A stretch of DNA of 64,000 nucleotides, taken from contig JALIRH010000014.1 of the NCBI GenBank assembly GCA_023055505.1, forward strand, positions 15,898,501 through 15,962,500. The letters run 5' to 3'. Under the pieces are notes generated by a model. It made no database searches and was not told where the DNA came from. It worked only from the letters and a program-made list of their open reading frames with translations. Source of the DNA: Callipepla californica brunnescens (lineage: Eukaryota > Chordata > Aves > Galliformes > Odontophoridae). A program made the translations under genes and the position numbers. Positions 62,401-64,000 of this stretch are shown here, one piece after another (within the stretch, counting starts at the first letter, position 1; each line of letters begins with the position of its first letter).

Positions 62401-63970
62401 CAGTGACCTCCCATGGGATCACAGGGCCATCGGGTCACTCACTGCCCACCAGCCCCCATCACCTGTCTCTGTCACTTCCTCATCCCTTCAACACACGACG
62501 CCGGGCTGGCAGCCCATCCCAAAGGTCCGGAAACATGAGAAGTCAATGTAACACAAGAACCATCGCATTACCCAAGGACATATCCATCTTTGTTATTATG
62601 TTTGTAGTTTGCTGTTGTGAAGCAAAAACCATATTGATCTTCCCTCAATATGGTTTCAGTTGATTTCAACTAAAACCAAACACTACATTAATGAGAAACA
62701 ATGCAGCTTCTGATTCTGACATCCTAGTTTCTCACTTTGCCCGGCTCCAGAAGGGTATTCCTGTGGCTGTGCAAGCAACCCAAATGTCCCCTCCTGTGAC
62801 CTGGAGATGCAGCTGGGGCTCTGCTCAATGTGGGGCTATGCTGCTGCTCAGTTACCACAAAAGCATCCTCCTCCTGTTCTGCACTTCACATCTCTGCCCA
62901 TCAGCCCTGCCCTCGCGCCTCTCTGAGATACCCACATCGATTTCAAGGCTCTTTCACTCACCTACAAACCTCCTCACTACAACATGCTGTGCTCACTGCT
63001 GCTCAGCTCCACTTTACACGAGGACTGTGCTCTTAGAGGGAGAACACAGCAGGGCTGAAGCTGCCACTAACCCCGCCAGCCCCTCACACTGACCCGAGAA
63101 CGTCGGATCCACATCCCTTACTAACTGCTTTCCACTTGTATGAGATCAGCTGCTGGGCAGGAGCCAAAAAGCTGAATCTGTTTTGGTCTTTAAATCTAAA
63201 CTAAAGAAACACTCGTCTAGCGCTGCTTTTAATTAGCTCTGAGAAGTACAGCGAGCCCAGGGACCGTGCCGGGCCCCGCGTGGTGGCAGCAGCCCTTGCA
63301 CAGGTTCATGTTCTTGCACACTGATGTTTGCATCCCCCAGAGGTTCTGCAAAATTGAACCACTCCAAAGTGCTCCACACTTCAGAGCACAGCCCTGTCTG
63401 ACGCCCAGCACCTAGAGCAGCATGCCCACAAGATCCAGAGCACCACTGGGAGCAACGGGCATCGATTCTTCTGTGCTTGTGCAGCGATGGTTCCCAGCAT
63501 GAAGAGGCTCTGGAAGCTCAGACAAAAGGTCTTCTTTGGGTTTTGGTTCAACACCACTCCTCCATCACCAGCCGTTCTGCAGGGGCGGCCCCGCAGGTCT
63601 CTCTCCTCCCGTTAGCGATCCAATGAGCCCTTCATTATTTCGAGCAGAAAACTGTTTGCTGTAGCTCATGAGTCACAAGGATTTTGAGAGAAAGAGAAAA
63701 CAATGAGAACAATGGGAGCCCTGGGAATATCTTTTGGTTGGACAAACTGTCTTCATATCAGCTGGAGCTGGCACCTCTGCGGGTCCAGCCCTTGGCTGCC
63801 CACCCGGCTCCCTCCCCATCTCATTTCCCAGGCATTCTGTCACACTCTTCTGGCCTGATCCAAAAGGAGCTGAGCAGCACTGTGCAGTAGCTGGGCTCAG
63901 AACCGTGGCAGCGCCTGGTGCGTGTCTGTAAGCCGCGATATTATCTGCCTGTGGGGAAAAAGATACTTAC
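59407..63970 (-). other. JADE2: JADE2 intron(s) upstream of exon A
   Basis: No N-terminal JADE2 exon could be matched here on the - strand, and no CR1 is recognised. The + strand frame at 60370-60627 is Cys- and Ser-rich but unrecognised. No CpG-rich promoter is visible, so the JADE2 promoter probably lies beyond 64000. Confidence 0.6.
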
Positions 63971-64000
63971 TCTCGTGTTCGTTTGGGATCCAGGCCGCTA
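63971..64000 (-). CDS. JADE2: Possible 3' end of a further upstream JADE2 exon (cut by window edge)
   Basis: On the - strand a strong donor, CGAGA|GTAAGT, follows at 63970. One frame before it reads Ala-Ala-Trp-Ile-Pro-Asn-Glu-His-Glu, which recalls the IPNEHKKPAE stretch I remember just before the VFR block in JADE3 and the SGW..NEKKPSE of JADE2. Against it, this frame ends in phase 1 whereas exon A begins in phase 0, so a micro-exon of about 11 nt would be needed, and I did not find a convincing one. It may be coincidence. Confidence 0.25.

Noticed and set aside
1..64000. CRISPR arrays, operons, tRNA or rRNA genes, prophage or a novel defence-like system
   Set aside because: The window is spliced vertebrate DNA; no regularly spaced short repeats, no clustered same-strand genes and no cloverleaf or rRNA sequence were seen.

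Overview
The window is vertebrate nuclear DNA, almost certainly from a bird and most likely a galliform such as chicken. The evidence is spliced genes with GT-AG introns, a sparse repeat load made mainly of CR1 LINE 3' ends (with their 8-bp ATTCTRTG-type tails), and a SAR1B-JADE2 gene pair matching the order on human 5q31.1. There is no prokaryotic gene organisation; the many short open frames on both strands are chance frames in introns and intergenic DNA.

Layout. Bases 1-3666 are upstream or first-intron sequence of SAR1B. The complete SAR1B coding sequence lies on the + strand in six exons (3683-9953) and reconstructs an intact 198-residue COPII GTPase, followed by a short AU-rich 3' UTR with two AATAAA signals near 10.4 kb. 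About 10 kb of intergenic DNA follows (10.5-20.57 kb), holding a GT microsatellite, C/G homopolymers, one CR1 fragment and a 34-bp tandem repeat. JADE2 then runs on the - strand, convergent with SAR1B: its poly(A) site is near 20.57 kb, a ~2.8 kb 3' UTR covers 20.57-23.39 kb, and eight coding exons between 23388 and 59406 give 749 residues from the conserved VFRTDL block to the stop. About the first 50 residues and the promoter are not identified and probably lie beyond 64000. A splice-donor-like site at the right edge (63971) may end one more upstream exon.

The two genes are not functionally linked: SAR1B starts COPII coat assembly at the endoplasmic reticulum, while JADE2 is a PHD-finger scaffold of the HBO1 histone acetyltransferase complex and a reported E3 ligase for LSD1. 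Their adjacency is conserved synteny. I found no unknown biological system. The points most worth a second look are G-quadruplex-capable repeats in the JADE2 3' UTR, a five-copy ~42-bp repeat that keeps an open frame in the last JADE2 intron, two CR1 fragments within about 50 bp of JADE2 5' splice sites, and the possible exon at the window edge.
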